Assembly (NCBI GenBank): GCA_963696075.1
Contig: CAVOJD010000009.1
Coordinates: forward strand, 248,001 to 312,000
DNA from: CAJQQK01 sp963696075
GTDB taxonomy: Bacteria; Pseudomonadota; Alphaproteobacteria; Rhizobiales; Hyphomicrobiaceae
Reading direction: 5' to 3'
Length of the DNA: 64,000 nt
In this document: positions 46,441 to 55,676 of the stretch, piece by piece
How positions within the stretch are numbered: the first letter of the stretch is position 1
Layout of the letters: the number at the start of each line of letters is the position of its first letter
Notes under the pieces: model-generated
What the model was told of the DNA's origin: nothing
What the model saw: only the letters and a program-made list of their open reading frames with translations
The model's database searches: none
Made by a program: the position numbers and the translations under genes

Positions 46441-46471
46441 GACACGTTCTCTAAACGTCCGGGAACGTGTC
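46441..46471. repeat. Inverted repeat in the hfq leader
   Basis: GACACGTTC and GAACGTGTC are exact 9-bp arms separated by 13 bases. The hairpin lies in the dat-hfq gap, 71-101 bases before the hfq start. No T run follows on the minus strand. It may terminate dat transcription or serve hfq leader control. Confidence 0.5.
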
Positions 46472-46550
46472 TTGGGTCACCTCTATATCACGTTGGTCAA
46501 TAACGGTTCATAACGATGATGTGCTCAAAATGAAGGCTTTCGCGTAAGAA

Positions 46551-47453
46551 TTAGGCGGGATTTGCTGTCTCAGGGCCTCTTTTGTCGAGCTGTCGCTTCT
46601 GGGCCACATCGTGGAAGGCGGAACGGAGCTGGGTCGAGACGGAGCCCGGATGGCCGTTGCCGATGGGGCGGCCGTCAACCGAAATGACCGGCATCACGAT
46701 ATTGGTGGCCGACGTGATAAAGGCCTCCCGCGCATTCTGCGCCTCTTCGATCGTAAAGGGGCGCTCTTCCAGCGTCAGGCCTTCCCGCGTGATGAGGTCG
46801 ATCAGGGTGGTCCTTGTGATCCCCTTCAGGATCGCGTTGGTGGCCGGTGGAGTGACGAGTTTGTTGTCCGTCGTGATGATCCAGGCGTTGCTGGAGCCGC
46901 CTTCGCGGACGTGGCCGTCGGCATCGAGGAACCAGGCTTCCTGGGCGCCTTCGGCGCGGGCGGATTCCTTGGCGAGGCTTGCCGGGAGAAGCATGACCGT
47001 CTTGATGTCGCAACGCCCCCAGCGCATGTCGGGCATCGATTTGATCGCAATCCCTTTTTCGGCGGCGGCTTCCATGCCACGGCGCGACTGGGCGCGGGCC
47101 AGGCAGACGACGGTTGGCGGTGTCTCGACGCCGGCGAAATAGAAGTTGCGGGGGCCGGCGCCGCGCGAGACCTGCAGGTAGATGATGCCGTTGCGGACGC
47201 GGTTGCGGCGCACCGTCTCCTGGAGCACCGACTGGAACGCCTTGATCGACATCGGCATGGGAATGGCAAGCTCGCCCAAGGAGCGCTCGAGGCGGGCGAG
47301 ATGGCGGTCCTCGTCGACAACGGCGCGGTCACGGACTTCACAGACCTCGTAGACGGCGTCGGCGAATTGGAAGCCACGGTCTTCGGCGTGGATCTGGGCG
47401 TTGTCATAGCGCTGGTAGGCGCCGTTCACGTAGACGTATCGCGTCACGTGCAT
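46551..47453 (-). CDS. dat: D-amino-acid transaminase (class IV aminotransferase)
   Basis: The 300-residue PLP enzyme belongs to fold type IV with branched-chain transaminases. The N-terminal MHVTRYVYVNG and EDRGFQFADAVYEV, the catalytic Lys region DIKTVMLLPASLAKE and the REGGSSNAWII phosphate-binding segment fit D-amino-acid transaminase. It is a standard neighbour of trkA and hfq in Alphaproteobacteria. It could interconvert D-Ala and D-Glu. Confidence 0.85.
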   Translation of the reverse strand: MHVTRYVYVNGAYQRYDNAQIHAEDRGFQFADAVYEVCEVRDRAVVDEDRHLARLERSLGELAIPMPMSIKAFQSVLQETVRRNRVRNGIIYLQVSRGAGPRNFYFAGVETPPTVVCLARAQSRRGMEAAAEKGIAIKSMPDMRWGRCDIKTVMLLPASLAKESARAEGAQEAWFLDADGHVREGGSSNAWIITTDNKLVTPPATNAILKGITRTTLIDLITREGLTLEERPFTIEEAQNAREAFITSATNIVMPVISVDGRPIGNGHPGSVSTQLRSAFHDVAQKRQLDKRGPETANPA

Positions 47454-47502
47454 CTCCTTGGTCGGTGTGGGGTTGGGGTCGGCCGGTCGGGCATGGTGTG
47501 TT

Positions 47503-48879
47503 TCACAGATAGTCGGGACTGACGCGGAAGAGTTGCTCGACCTGGCGAATATGGGCGTTGGGCGAATAGAGAATGACGCGGTCGCGGGGCATCAACTCGG
47601 TGTCGCCGGTGGGTTGTATGGTCTTGCCCTGGCGCAGGATGATGCCGAAGCGGACGCCGGGGGAGAGTTCGAGGCTGCGGATCGGGCGGCCGACGGCCGG
47701 CGTTGTCTCGAGCGCTTCGGCCTCGATGATTTCGCCGGCGCCGTCGTGGATCTCGTGGACGGCGCGGATGCGGCCACGGCGCACATACTGGAGGATGCGC
47801 GAGACGGTGACCGCGCGGGGGTTGACCTGGGCGTCGATGCCGAAGGAGCGGACCATGTTGGTGTAGCCCGGGGAGTTGATCAGGCAGAGGCTGCGCTGGC
47901 AGCCGAGTTGCTTGGCCAAGACCGAGGTGAGGATGTTGACCTGATCATTGTTGGTGAGGGCGATCAGGGTTTCGGCTGCCGAGACGTCGGCCTCACGCAA
48001 CAATTCTTCCGAGAGCGCGTCACCGTTCAGGACCACGGTTCGGTGCAGGGTCTCGGCGATCGACACCGCGCGCTCGCGCTGGCTCTCAATGATCTTGACG
48101 CGCACGTTGTGCTCACGGCTCTCGATGGCCTGGGCGACGAACAGGCCGATATTGCCGCCGCCCGCGATGATCAGGCGGCGGGCCTGGGTTTCCTCGTGGC
48201 CGAAGATCTTCAAGGTGCGAGGCACCTGCTCGTTGGGCAGGACGAGGTAGACGTCATCGCCGACTTCGAGTTGCTCGTCGGAGGAGACTTCAAGGAGCTC
48301 GCCGTTGCGCACGATGGCGACGATGGTTGCGGGGAGATCGGGAAAGAGGTCTGCGAGCTGGCGGATCGGGGTGCTCACGATCGGGCATTCGGGGCCGCAG
48401 TTCACACCGATCGCAAGGACGAGACCCTCGGCGAAGCTTGCCGTCTCGAAGGCGCCGGGCAAGGCCAGGCGGCGCATCACGACGTTGCCGACCTCGATCT
48501 CGGGGGAAATGATGTAGTCGATGGCAATCGATTCACGCGAGAACAGGTTGGTCCACTGCTTGTCGAGATAGGTCTGGGCGCGCACCCGGGCGATTTTGGT
48601 CGGCGTCTCGAACAGGGAACTCGCGATCTGACACGCAACCATGTTGACTTCGTCGGAGAGCGTGACGGCAATCAACATGTCGGCATTCGGTGCGCCGGCG
48701 CGGGCAAGCACGTCCGGGTGCGCGCCGTTACCCTGAATGGCGCGCACGTCGAGCATGTCGTTGGCGCGCTGGACGAGGGCTGGCGACTGCTCGATGACCG
48801 AGACGTCGTTGCCTTCGGTTGCGAGCCGCTCGGCGATGCCGAGGCCGACCTGGCCGGCACCGCAGATGATCACCTTCAT
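47503..48879 (-). CDS. trkA: Trk potassium uptake regulatory protein TrkA
   Basis: TrkA is the NAD-binding regulatory subunit of Trk potassium channels. The 458 residues have two Rossmann RCK-N domains (GAGQVGLGIAERLA at the N-terminus; a second GGGNIGLFVAQAIE near 232) each followed by a TrkA-C domain. It follows ntrX by 50 bp, the usual alphaproteobacterial order. No trkH or trkG gene is in the window. Confidence 0.95.
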   Translation of the reverse strand: MKVIICGAGQVGLGIAERLATEGNDVSVIEQSPALVQRANDMLDVRAIQGNGAHPDVLARAGAPNADMLIAVTLSDEVNMVACQIASSLFETPTKIARVRAQTYLDKQWTNLFSRESIAIDYIISPEIEVGNVVMRRLALPGAFETASFAEGLVLAIGVNCGPECPIVSTPIRQLADLFPDLPATIVAIVRNGELLEVSSDEQLEVGDDVYLVLPNEQVPRTLKIFGHEETQARRLIIAGGGNIGLFVAQAIESREHNVRVKIIESQRERAVSIAETLHRTVVLNGDALSEELLREADVSAAETLIALTNNDQVNILTSVLAKQLGCQRSLCLINSPGYTNMVRSFGIDAQVNPRAVTVSRILQYVRRGRIRAVHEIHDGAGEIIEAEALETTPAVGRPIRSLELSPGVRFGIILRQGKTIQPTGDTELMPRDRVILYSPNAHIRQVEQLFRVSPDYL

Positions 48880-48929
48880 GGGAGCCGCCTTGCGCTGTTA
48901 TCTGCCACGTCCCTCTCTCTCGCGCCCAG

Positions 48930-50326
48930 TCAACCGGCCTGTGCCGCGTTGGCGCGCTGCTCGGAACTGACGCCCAGCGCACGCAGCTTGCGGTGCAGGG
49001 CCGAGCGTTCCATGCCGACGAATTCGGCGGTGCGCGAGATGTTGCCGCCAAAGCGGTTAATCTGGGAGAGGAGGTATTCGCGCTCGAAGATTTCGCGCGC
49101 CTCCCGAGCGGCAGCGACATCAGGTGTTCGGCGCCGCCGTTGATGGGAAGCGGTACGTTGGAGCCGATCTCGTTGGGGAGCATATCAGCGGTGATCGTGG
49201 AGTGGTTATCGCCACCGACCAGGATCATGACGCGCTCGATATTGTTCCTCAGTTCGCGCACGTTGCCGGGCCAGTCGTGGGCCTGGAGGACGGCGATCGC
49301 ATCATCGCCGATCTGGCGCGGCGCAAGGCCGGAGGTTTCCGCGATCTGTTTGGCGAAGTGGTGGACCAGCGTCGGGATATCCTCGCGCCGCTCCGCAAGC
49401 GAGGGGACGCGCAAGGGGACGACGTTGAGGCGGTGGTAGAGGTCCTCGCGGAAGCGGTGATCGGCCATCTCTCGCTCGATGTCGCGCGCGGTGGATGAGA
49501 TGATGCGCACATCGACTGAGACCTTCTGGTTGCCCTCGAGGCGCAGGAACTTCTGCTCGACGAGAACGCGCAGGATCTTGCCCTGGGTCTCGACCGGCAT
49601 ATCGGCGACTTCGTCGATATAGAGCGTGCCGCCATGAGCTTCCTCGAGGGCGCCGACGCGACGCGTGCCGCCGGCATGATCCTCGATGCCGAACAAGGCT
49701 TCCTCGACGCGCTCTGGCACCATTGCGGCGGCATTGAGGACGACGAAGGGGCCGTCGTGGCGGTGGGATTTTTCGTGCAGCATGCGCGCGACGAGTTCCT
49801 TGCCAACGCCGGACTGGCCGCGGATGAGGATGCGGCTGTTGGTTGGCGCGACCCGCTCGATCTGCGTCTTGAGCTGGTTCATGGCGGTGCTGTCGCCGAT
49901 CATCTCGACAGCCTGGGTGGAGCGTTCGCGCAGGTGCTGGATCTCGCGGCGCAGTTGCGAGGCCTCGAGCGCACGCAGGGTGACGAGCAGGAGGCGGTCG
50001 GCCTTGAACGGCTTCTCGATATAGTCGTAGGCGCCGCGTTTGATCGCGGTCACGGCGGTTTCGATGTTGCCGTGGCCGGAAATGATGATCACCGGCAGCT
50101 CGGGGTGGACCTTGCGAATGATCGAGAGGACTTCGAGGCCGTCGAGGCGGCTGCCCTGAAGCCAGATGTCGAGAATGATGAGGTGAGGCTTGCGCGCTTC
50201 GATTGCCAGTAGCGCCTCGTCGCTGTCGCGCGCGAGGCGGCACTGGTGGCCTTCGTCTTCGAGAATGCCGGCCACAAGCTCACGGATGTCATTCTCGTCA
50301 TCCACTACAAGAATGTCCGATGCCAT
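48930..50326 (-). CDS. ntrX: Response regulator NtrX, frameshifted near the C-terminus
   Basis: NtrX is a sigma-54-type regulator paired with NtrY, controlling nitrogen and envelope responses. The 465-residue restored protein has a receiver domain with phosphoacceptor Asp in LIILDIWL, an AAA+ domain (GQSGVGKELVAR), no GAFTGA loop, as usual for NtrX, and a C-terminal Fis HTH. As read the frame shifts near MSLPLG-; adding one base near 49103-49107 restores REAREIFEREYLLSQINRFGGNISRTAEFVGMERSALH in frame. The true stop is then at 48930. This is likely a sequencing error. Confidence 0.88.
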
Positions 50327-50373
50327 CGTTCAATCCTCTCTCTTACTGTTGCTCTGCTGCTCTGGGTGCCGGT

Positions 50374-52770
50374 TCAGTCGGCCGGCGCCGGAGCCTGCGA
50401 TGGAGTGGTCTTCTGGGTTGTGTTGCCGTCGGTGGTGACGGGGCGGGGTGACAGGGGCAGGCGGATGCGCACAAGCGCACCGCTGGTGCGGGTATCAGTG
50501 GTGGGGGCGTCGGTCAGTTCGAGGCGGCCGTCGTGCTGCTCGATCACCTTCTGGACGATGGCGAGGCCAAGACCGGTGCCCTTGGCCTTGGTGGTGACGT
50601 AGGGCTCGAGGAGACGGGCGCGCATCTGACGGGAAAGTCCGGCGCCATTGTCGATGACTTCGATAACCGCCCAGCCGTCGCGCACCGTCAAACTTGTCTC
50701 GACGCGGCCCTCGAAGTCTGCCGGCACCTTGTCACCTTCCATGAGGGCCTGGACGGCCTCGGCGCCATTCTTGACGAGGTTGGTGATGGCTTGCGAAATC
50801 AAGCGGCGGTCGATCCACATCATGACCGGGTCCGCGGGCAGGTCCATCTTAAAGCGGACGTTGCCGCCACCCATCTGGAACAGCGTTACGGAATCGCGGA
50901 CGGCGGTGCGCAGGTCTTCGTTGGCGAGTTGCGGTTTGGGCATGCGGGCGAAGGATGAGAACTCGTCGACCATGCGCGAGACGTCGCCGACCTGGCGAAT
51001 GATGGTCTCGGTGCATTTGTCGAACACTTCGCGATCGTGCTCGAGGACCTTGCCATACTTGCGGCGGATGCGTTCGGCGGAAAGTTGTATAGGGGTGAGC
51101 GGGTTCTTGATTTCGTGCGCGATGCGGCGCGCGACGTCGGCCCAGGCGGAGGCGCGCTGGGCGCTGACGAGTTCGGTGATGTCGTCGAAGGTGAGCACGG
51201 CGGCACTGTCTTCCGCCTCAGATTCCCGCGTCAGCCGGACCGCAAACGTGCGCTCCTCCCCGTCGACTTCGACCGTGACCTGGTCAGGCGCGCGGGATTT
51301 GCCGGCTGAGGCGGGGTGGTGTTTTTCGATCACCTCGGCGAAAGCTGGCACGATCTCGGTGACCGGGCGTCCGGTCAGACGGTCATGGGGGGCGTTCAGG
51401 AGTTGTTCGGCGGCGCGGTTGGCGATCGTGACGCGCATCGAGGCATCAAGGCCCAGGACACCGGAGGTGACACCGGCGAGCGTTGCCTCGATGAAGGCGC
51501 GGCCTTCGGTGAGCTGCGTATTTGTTGAGACCAGTTCGTTGCGCTGGGATCGCAGCTCCGTCGTCATTTTGTTGAACGTCTCGGAGAGCCGGCGCAGGTC
51601 CCCCTCCCCGCGCTTTTCCGGCAGGGCAACATTGAGATTGCCGGTGGAGACCAACTGGGCGCCTGCGATCAGGCGGCGGATTGGCGCAACGAACCGGCCC
51701 GAGAACCAGAGGCCGGCCCAGATGGCGGCGAGCAGCGACGTCAGCGAGATCATGAAATAGATGAGGGCATGGGCGGCCTTGAGGCCGCCGCGCCGGGCGC
51801 GCAATTCGCGGTATTCGGCAACACCAGCCTCGGTGCGCAGCAGGTGGCCAAGCACCTTCGGGCTGACGCCGCGCGCAACGAACAGGTAGGCGCCCGGGTA
51901 TCCATCGAGCTTCTTGAGGGCTGCCACGCGGTAGGCGTCGGTTGGCATCAAAAGCGGCACTTCGCCCTTGGCTGCGAGCTGAATGACGTTGCGGGGCGGT
52001 GGGCGATACGGGATCTGATCGCCCTTGAGGACCGAGATGATGGGCTTGCCCTGCTCGTCGATCACGTAGGCGACGGGCAGGTCGCGGAGCCCTGCCTGGA
52101 CGAACACGAGGCTCTTCAGCTTCTCGGTGTCGCCGGCGATGGAGGCTGCGGCGCCTTCGAGGTCCTTGCCCATGTTGACGATATCGGTCCGGATCACCTG
52201 GCCGTGTTCTTCGAGGTAGGCGTTGGCGACGTCGAGTGAGTTCTCGATGATCTGGCGGGTGCGGGTGGAGAACCAGCCGTCAAGGGAGCGCGAGAAGGTC
52301 GTTGTTGCAGCGACGGCGAGGATCAGGGCGGGCAGGGCCGCGATAATCGAAAACAGCAGGACGATGCGAACATGAAGGCGGCTGCCGGCGACTTTCTGGC
52401 GCCAGGCGCGCCACAGCACCGCGATCTGCATCGCAATGACGACAATCATCGCGATGATCAGGACGATGTTGATCAGGAGGACGGTGACGACGACGGAATT
52501 GCGCGGCACGATCGGCGTCAGGCCGGTCAGGATGAGGTAGGTTGCGAGCGCGGAAATGCTGGCCAGGATGACAATGACGAGGCCGACATAGAAAGACCGG
52601 CTGTTGGTGTCGGCGAACGGAAGGCGGGTGTCGTCGAGGGCGTCATCCAGGCCGTAGCCCGATGTCTCGGCTGGCGTGCGCGATCCGGCATCACCCTCGC
52701 GCGCCGACAAAGGCCCGGGTCTGGCCGGGGCGCCCTGGTCGGCAGGGGAGGTGTCAATTGAGCCGGTCAT
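50374..52770 (-). CDS. ntrY: Nitrogen regulation sensor histidine kinase NtrY
   Basis: NtrY is the membrane kinase for NtrX. The 798-residue protein starts at 52770 (ATG, in preference to a GTG at 52848), has about five hydrophobic segments (including residues about 65-160 and 345-370), HAMP, PAS, HisKA with HEIKNPLTPIQLSAERI and a HATPase with DNGAGL and GTGLGLAIV. The gap to ntrX is 47 bp. The C-terminus is Pro/Thr-rich and uninformative. Confidence 0.94.
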   Translation of the reverse strand: MTGSIDTSPADQGAPARPGPLSAREGDAGSRTPAETSGYGLDDALDDTRLPFADTNSRSFYVGLVIVILASISALATYLILTGLTPIVPRNSVVVTVLLINIVLIIAMIVVIAMQIAVLWRAWRQKVAGSRLHVRIVLLFSIIAALPALILAVAATTTFSRSLDGWFSTRTRQIIENSLDVANAYLEEHGQVIRTDIVNMGKDLEGAAASIAGDTEKLKSLVFVQAGLRDLPVAYVIDEQGKPIISVLKGDQIPYRPPPRNVIQLAAKGEVPLLMPTDAYRVAALKKLDGYPGAYLFVARGVSPKVLGHLLRTEAGVAEYRELRARRGGLKAAHALIYFMISLTSLLAAIWAGLWFSGRFVAPIRRLIAGAQLVSTGNLNVALPEKRGEGDLRRLSETFNKMTTELRSQRNELVSTNTQLTEGRAFIEATLAGVTSGVLGLDASMRVTIANRAAEQLLNAPHDRLTGRPVTEIVPAFAEVIEKHHPASAGKSRAPDQVTVEVDGEERTFAVRLTRESEAEDSAAVLTFDDITELVSAQRASAWADVARRIAHEIKNPLTPIQLSAERIRRKYGKVLEHDREVFDKCTETIIRQVGDVSRMVDEFSSFARMPKPQLANEDLRTAVRDSVTLFQMGGGNVRFKMDLPADPVMMWIDRRLISQAITNLVKNGAEAVQALMEGDKVPADFEGRVETSLTVRDGWAVIEVIDNGAGLSRQMRARLLEPYVTTKAKGTGLGLAIVQKVIEQHDGRLELTDAPTTDTRTSGALVRIRLPLSPRPVTTDGNTTQKTTPSQAPAPAD

Positions 52771-53056
52771 GATATGCTCGATTGTCTCGCCGCTGGTACG
52801 GATCGCACGATTGCGGGTAACGATTACTTGCCGTTGGCTTGAAGCCACAGTGTGGCGGGACAGTGACCAACTTAGATGATTATAACATGCGGTAGTGGTA
52901 AATCCGCCCCATTTTTACCAGCTAGACGGGAAACTGTGTGTTGGTCAAGCACACAAGAGGTTGAAAGTGCGTCTTGCAGGCCAGCCTGGTGGTGGCCGAT
53001 CGGCACGCTTTCTGACCCGTTGCCAACGAGTTGTTCCGCGCAGTGATCTGTCGCGG

Positions 53057-54508
53057 TCAGGTCTGTGGCGTTTTATAAATCTGGATGTTGAGGGTCTTGA
53101 TGCGGCTGCGCAGTGTGTTGCGGTTGAGGCCGAGCAACTCGGCGGCTCGGATCTGGTTGCCCCGGGTGGCCGCTAGCGCCGCCGAAATCAGAGGGGCTTC
53201 AACCTCGCGAATGATACGCTCGTGGAGTCCCGATGGGGGCAGTTCCTTGCCAAAGCCCGAGAAATACTGACCAAGGTAGCGCTCGACCATTTCTGACAGG
53301 GAGAGATCCTCACTGGCGGCATCATGCGCGGCGGGGCGATGGGTTGCATCAGCCAATTCCTGGTCGATCAGGTCCGGCGTGATGACGTCCTGGGGGTGGA
53401 CGGCGACGATGCGGCGGATCAGGTTTTCGAGTTCGCGGACGTTGCCCGGCCAGTCATAGTCCTTGAGGCGTTCGACGGCATCGGCGGAGATTGTATGTTC
53501 GCCGAGGTTTTCGCGCTCGGTGGTGCGCAGGAAGTGGCGGGCGAGATCGCCGATGTCATCGAGGCGCTCGCGCAAGGGCGGCAGGCGCAAGGGCACGACG
53601 TTGAGGCGGTAATAGAGGTCCTCGCGGAAGAGGCCCTGTTGGATCAGGGCGCGCAGGTCGCGGTGGGTTGCCGCGATAATGCGCAGGTCGGTCTTGAGGG
53701 GGGTGCGGCCGCCAACGGTGGTGTACTCGCCTTCCTGGAGGACGCGGAGCAGACGGGTCTGGGCTTCGAGCGGCATGTCGCCGATTTCATCGAGGAAGAG
53801 CGTGCCGCCCTCCGCCTGTTCAAAGCGCCCGGTCATGCGTGCCTGAGCGCCGGTGAAGGAGCCCTTTTCGTGGCCGAACAGTTCGCTCTCGATGAGGTCG
53901 CGGGGGATGGCGGCCATGTTGACGGGCACGAAGGGGCCGTGACGGCGCCGGCCGTGATCATGAAGCACACGGGCGACCAGCTCTTTGCCGGTGCCTGATT
54001 CGCCGGCGATCATGACGGTGAGGTCGGATTGGGTCAGGCGGGCGATGACACGATAGATCTCCTGCATCGCCAGCGAGCGGCCAATCAGGGGCAGTTCCTC
54101 GCCGTCGTCGTCCTTCGTGTCGTTGCGGCGCGCGGTTTTCTTCGGCTCCGACATGGCGCGGCCGACGACGGAGACCAGTTCGTTGAGATCAAACGGTTTC
54201 GGCAAGTATTCAAAGGCGCCGCGCTCGGTCGCCTTGAGCGCCGTCATCAGCGTGTTCTGGGCGCTCATGACGATGATCGGCAATTCGGGGCGGAGGCGGC
54301 GGATGCGCGGGAGAAGCTCGAAGGCGTTTTCGTCCGGCATGACGACATCGGTGATCACGACATCGCCTTCACCTTGCTGCACCCAGCGCCACAGCGAAGC
54401 GGCATTGGAGGTTGTGCGCGGGATATAGCCGGCGCGGGCAAGGGCCTGGTTCAACACGGTACGAATGGCGCTGTCGTCGTCGGCGACAAGAACGGTGCCC
54501 TTGGCCAT
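53057..54508 (-). CDS. ntrC: Nitrogen regulation response regulator NtrC
   Basis: NtrC activates sigma-54 promoters of nitrogen genes. In 483 residues it has a receiver domain with Asp in VVITDVVMPDEN, the AAA+ domain with Walker A GESGTGKE, and the sigma-54 contact loop GSFTGA, a one-residue variant of GAFTGA seen in other NtrC, then a C-terminal Fis HTH (IRAAELLGLNRNTLRSRI). The start at 54508 is 4 bases after ntrB. Downstream, a 286-bp gap separates it from ntrY. Confidence 0.95.
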   Translation of the reverse strand: MAKGTVLVADDDSAIRTVLNQALARAGYIPRTTSNAASLWRWVQQGEGDVVITDVVMPDENAFELLPRIRRLRPELPIIVMSAQNTLMTALKATERGAFEYLPKPFDLNELVSVVGRAMSEPKKTARRNDTKDDDGEELPLIGRSLAMQEIYRVIARLTQSDLTVMIAGESGTGKELVARVLHDHGRRRHGPFVPVNMAAIPRDLIESELFGHEKGSFTGAQARMTGRFEQAEGGTLFLDEIGDMPLEAQTRLLRVLQEGEYTTVGGRTPLKTDLRIIAATHRDLRALIQQGLFREDLYYRLNVVPLRLPPLRERLDDIGDLARHFLRTTERENLGEHTISADAVERLKDYDWPGNVRELENLIRRIVAVHPQDVITPDLIDQELADATHRPAAHDAASEDLSLSEMVERYLGQYFSGFGKELPPSGLHERIIREVEAPLISAALAATRGNQIRAAELLGLNRNTLRSRIKTLNIQIYKTPQT

Positions 54509-54512
54509 GGTG

Positions 54513-55676
54513 TCAGGTGTCCTCGGTTCGGGGTTGGCTGCGCTGGAGGGGGAGGAGAATTCGGAAGACGGTGTTGCGCGGCGCCGATTCGCACTCGATG
54601 ACGCCGCCGTGGTCGGAAATGATCTTGGCGACGAGCGCGAGGCCAAGGCCGGTGCCAGAGGTCTTGTCGGTGACGAACGGCTCGAAAATGTGCTTCTGCA
54701 TATCGGGCTTGATGCCGACGCCGTTGTCGTGGATTTCGATCAGCAAGGGCAGCGTGACGCGGGCGCCGCTGCCTGGCACCGTCAGGCGGACGCCGGGGCG
54801 AAACGCGGTTCGCAACACAATGCGGCCGCCGACGTCACCCAGTTCGGAGATGGCTTCGCTGGCATTCTTGACCAGGTTCAACAGCGCCTGGATCAGCAGA
54901 TCGCGCATGCCGGGGACGGGCGGCAGCGAGGGGTCGAACTCCTGGCGGAAGTCGATATTGCGGGCGAAGCCGGATTGGGCAATCTGGCGAACGTGTTCGA
55001 TGACGTCGTGAATGTTGACCGGCTCGACGCTGATGGGGCGCTCGTCGCCGAAGACTTCGATGCGCTCGATCAGTTTGCGGATGCGTTCGGTCTCCGCGCA
55101 GATCAGCTGGGTCAGGGCGCGATCTTCATCGGATAGTTGGGGTTCGAGGAGTTGGGCGGCACCGCGAATACCGGACAGCGGGTTCTTGATTTCGTGGGCC
55201 AGGACGGCGGAGAAGCCGGAGGCGGAGCGGGCGGCTGCGCGGTTCGAGAGCTGGCGCTCGATCATCTGCGCCATCGAACGTTGCTGGAGCAGCAGCATAA
55301 TGCGGTCGCGGTCATCCGGCAGGGGGCCGGCGAACACATCGACGAGGTGGTTTGCCTCAGTGCGCGGGATCACAACTTCGACGCCGTATTCGTTCAGGGA
55401 CGCATCGGCGTGACGAACCTGGTGGATGAGGCTCAGGAGGGGGCAGCCGAAGGTGAGGATGTCAGACAACTGCTGGCGGCGCAGGACGGCGACTGAGAGG
55501 CCGAAAAAGTTTTCCGCGGCCGGGTTGGCGTAGTCGACGCGGCCATCATCGGCGAGAATGACGACGGCGTGGGGCAAGGCCTCCAGAAGCTGGCGGTGGA
55601 GGGCGCTGTCCACCGGTAGCGGGGCTTGCTTGCGCTGGGGCTTGAGGCGGGGACGCTTAGCCGTTTTCTCGGTCAT
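54513..55676 (-). CDS. ntrB: Nitrogen regulation histidine kinase NtrB
   Basis: NtrB (GlnL) phosphorylates NtrC under nitrogen limitation. The 387 residues include a PAS domain, HisKA with VLAHEIKNPLSGIRGAAQ, and HATPase motifs DNGVGI and GTGLGLALV. There are no membrane segments, as expected for this cytoplasmic kinase. It overlaps dusB by 4 bases (ATGA). Confidence 0.95.
   Translation of the reverse strand: MTEKTAKRPRLKPQRKQAPLPVDSALHRQLLEALPHAVVILADDGRVDYANPAAENFFGLSVAVLRRQQLSDILTFGCPLLSLIHQVRHADASLNEYGVEVVIPRTEANHLVDVFAGPLPDDRDRIMLLLQQRSMAQMIERQLSNRAAARSASGFSAVLAHEIKNPLSGIRGAAQLLEPQLSDEDRALTQLICAETERIRKLIERIEVFGDERPISVEPVNIHDVIEHVRQIAQSGFARNIDFRQEFDPSLPPVPGMRDLLIQALLNLVKNASEAISELGDVGGRIVLRTAFRPGVRLTVPGSGARVTLPLLIEIHDNGVGIKPDMQKHIFEPFVTDKTSGTGLGLALVAKIISDHGGVIECESAPRNTVFRILLPLQRSQPRTEDT

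Noticed and set aside
47458..49143. 561-codon plus-strand frame opposite trkA and ntrX
   Set aside because: Antisense shadow of two conserved genes; acidic low-complexity product.
4813..50000. Programmed frameshifting as the cause of the five split genes
   Set aside because: The sites differ from one another, lack slippery heptamers and downstream structure that I can see, and the families are not known to use it. Sequencing error is simpler.
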